Source of the DNA: Candidatus Gastranaerophilales bacterium
GTDB taxonomy: Bacteria > Cyanobacteriota > Vampirovibrionia > Gastranaerophilales > Gastranaerophilaceae
Length of the DNA stretch: 15,204 nt
NCBI GenBank assembly: GCA_905235825.1
Contig: CAJONH010000042.1
Coordinates: forward strand, 1-15,204
Reading direction: 5' to 3'
Positions 14,068 to 15,204 of the stretch are shown piece after piece. Numbering within the stretch: position 1 is the stretch's first letter; every line of letters begins with the position of its first letter. A program made the translations under genes and the position numbers. The notes beneath the pieces were generated by a model. It did no database searches. It worked only from the letters and a program-made list of their open reading frames with translations, and was not told the DNA's origin.

Positions 14068-15018
14068 TTAAAAATGGTTATATGAGTTTTTTTCAAAAAT
14101 TTCTTTTGTTATATATTCTTTTTTATTTTCATCCGTAATTATAATAGAAGGATTATTGTCTTTGTTAAGAACTCTGCCTATGGGGGTAAACAGTTCCGAA
14201 TTAAGATTTTTATATGTTTTTTCATCAACACACAACATTAATTCATAATCTTCTCCGCCCCATTTTACTAATTTTTTATAATCAATATTGTTTCTTTTTG
14301 TGTAATTTTTTAACTCCTGTAATACGGGAACTTTATTTATGTCAATATTAACCGAATGTTTACTGCTCAATGATATTTTATACAGGGCATCAACTAATCC
14401 GTCGGAACAATCCATAGCAGCAATATTTTTGTTTATTAATTTTGAAATAATTGATGCTTCCTTAATTCTCGGAGCAGGATTTAAATGTGCATTAATTAAA
14501 CATTCTTCCGCATAAAGGAAATTTGATAAAGAATGAAAACCTGCGGCACTTGCACCGAAATTACCCGTAACTAAAATATAATCGCCTTTTTGTGCAAAAC
14601 TTCTTGAGGTTATATACTCGGAAACTTTTTTACCTATCGCACAAACAGATATTACAATTTTTTCCCCGCCTGTAATATCTCCGCCAATAACATTAACATT
14701 ATACTCTTTACAAATGTCATTTATTCCTCTGTATAATTCATCGGCGAAATTTTCTTTGATTAATTTGGGAACAGACAAAGATACCGTAATATATTTGGGA
14801 ACTGCTAAGGCAGCGGCAATATCGCTTAAATTTACACTGACTGATTTACGACCCAACAGATAAGGACTTATTGTATGACGTGAAAAATGTACATCTTCAA
14901 CAAGTGTATCTTGCGTAATAAAAATATTTAATTCTTCAAGATAAGCACAATCATCTCCTATATAAGACGAATTATCCAGCCTGTTTTTTATTATTTCTAA
15001 TAATATTTGCTCTTTCAT
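14068..15018 (-). CDS. thiL: thiamine-monophosphate kinase
   Basis: ThiL phosphorylates thiamine monophosphate to thiamine diphosphate with ATP, the last step of cofactor synthesis. The 316-residue protein has the family's characteristic elements: GDDCA (21-25), TQDTLVEDVHF (35-45), NLSDIAA (63-69), GGDIT (112-116), a VTGNFGASAAG strand, MDCSDGL in the second half and GGEDYELM near the C-terminus. Length is normal for the family. The ATG at 15018 has no visible ribosome site but is the only sensible start (residues before GDD would be lost otherwise). It is convergent with the kinase with a single base between stop codons. Its product is the cofactor of the phosphonopyruvate decarboxylase, but thiL is a housekeeping gene, so the closeness need mean nothing. 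Confidence 0.95.
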   Translation of the reverse strand: MKEQILLEIIKNRLDNSSYIGDDCAYLEELNIFITQDTLVEDVHFSRHTISPYLLGRKSVSVNLSDIAAALAVPKYITVSLSVPKLIKENFADELYRGINDICKEYNVNVIGGDITGGEKIVISVCAIGKKVSEYITSRSFAQKGDYILVTGNFGASAAGFHSLSNFLYAEECLINAHLNPAPRIKEASIISKLINKNIAAMDCSDGLVDALYKISLSSKHSVNIDINKVPVLQELKNYTKRNNIDYKKLVKWGGEDYELMLCVDEKTYKNLNSELFTPIGRVLNKDNNPSIIITDENKKEYITKEIFEKNSYNHF

Positions 15019-15025
15019 AAGAAGA

Positions 15026-15054
15026 ATTTTAACTTAATCAGTTTATATAATCAA
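15026..15054 (-). promoter_or_regulatory. possible thiL promoter (leaderless)
   Basis: On the minus strand, TTGATT (15054-15049), a 17-bp spacer and TAAAAT (15031-15026) place the start of transcription at about the thiL ATG, 7 nt after the -10. There is no Shine-Dalgarno. No riboswitch-like element is seen in the 148-bp gap upstream of thiL. Confidence 0.4.
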
Positions 15055-15117
15055 TTGTTTGACATCGTTTTTTTATCGGGAGAGTTTCTTTGCCTTGTCC
15101 TGTATTTTATTACAATC

Positions 15118-15146
15118 AAAAAGACTGTCGTTAGACAGTCTTTTTT
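15118..15146 (-). terminator. bidirectional intrinsic terminator
   Basis: AAAAAGACTGTC (15118-15129) and its mirror GACAGTCTTTTT flank a GTTA loop, giving U-runs in both directions. On the minus strand it lies just after the stop of the gene entering from the right edge, and so insulates thiL from it. Confidence 0.85.
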
Positions 15147-15166
15147 CATTATTTTTATAATTCTTT

Positions 15167-15204
15167 CTAGCCGATACCGCTGAACTTCGGAGTGGCTTTT
15201 TCGA
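15167..15204 (-). CDS. C-terminal end of an unidentified gene (partial)
   Basis: On the minus strand the frame ending at TAG (15169-15167) reads EKATPKFSGIG and then stops, followed 20 nt later by a strong terminator. That arrangement is what the end of a gene looks like. Eleven residues are too few for a family call; the PKFSxG pattern faintly recalls the tail of HU-type DNA-binding proteins, but this is not a claim. Confidence 0.4.
   Translation of the reverse strand, partial: EKATPKFSGIG

Noticed and set aside
15019..15117. TPP riboswitch or other RNA upstream of thiL
   Set aside because: The stretch lacks the conserved CTGAGA and ACCTGA-type elements of the TPP riboswitch on the minus strand and shows no stable fold by eye.

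Overview
The window is about 15.2 kb of very AT-rich bacterial DNA. Genes are tightly packed, with 4-bp stop/start overlaps and coding strands of uniform Asn/Lys/Ile-rich composition. The lineage cannot be fixed without a search. The AT-rich base use, the NarL-type regulator, the soluble kinase with a DICT-like N-terminus (a domain mostly known from cyanobacteria) and the gene styles would fit a gut non-photosynthetic cyanobacterial relative (Gastranaerophilales/Vampirovibrionia). That is a guess; other AT-rich gut bacteria are possible.

Region 1 (1-839): the 3' end of a TupA-like ATP-grasp surface-glycan gene, an overlapping 97-aa Cys/Gly/Tyr-rich ORF, then about 330 bp of non-coding DNA. 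That stretch holds a REP-like inverted repeat, a 52-bp tandem duplication and an intrinsic terminator.

Region 2 (840-2653): an integral-membrane GT-C-type glycosyltransferase overlapped by a YkgJ-type Cys-cluster protein.

Region 3 (2659-9782): a phosphonate-glycan operon behind a near-consensus promoter. In order it encodes a cytidylyltransferase-PEP mutase fusion (C-P bond formation), a phosphonopyruvate decarboxylase (giving phosphonoacetaldehyde), an NAD-dependent epimerase/dehydratase, a LicC/PntC-like nucleotidyltransferase, an unrecognised Rossmann-fold protein, a calcineurin-like phosphoesterase and a LicD-family transferase. The predicted logic is PEP to phosphonopyruvate to phosphonoacetaldehyde, an unknown tailoring step, CMP activation, then LicD-type transfer to a cell-surface glycan. 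The usual 2-aminoethylphosphonate aminotransferase is not in the window, while two oxidoreductase-type proteins are. The final phosphonate is therefore open, and this is the most interesting part of the window.

Region 4 (9830-12017): a two-gene unit that looks like a degenerate piece of Tad-pilus/secretion machinery. The first protein is CpaE/TadZ-like, with a receiver domain lacking its phospho-acceptor Asp and an altered P-loop. The second resembles a CpaF-type ATPase core without Walker residues and carries a long charged disordered tail. The unit ends in a clear hairpin terminator.

Region 5 (12108-14066): a NarL/LuxR response regulator and a soluble histidine kinase, with a perfect 24-bp palindrome inside the start of the kinase gene.

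Region 6 (14068-15204, minus strand): thiL, convergent with the kinase with 1 nt between them, and the last codons of another minus-strand gene followed by a terminator.

Three transcription-unit-first genes (840, 9830 and thiL) lack a Shine-Dalgarno and have a -10-like hexamer 6-7 nt before the ATG. This suggests leaderless transcripts.
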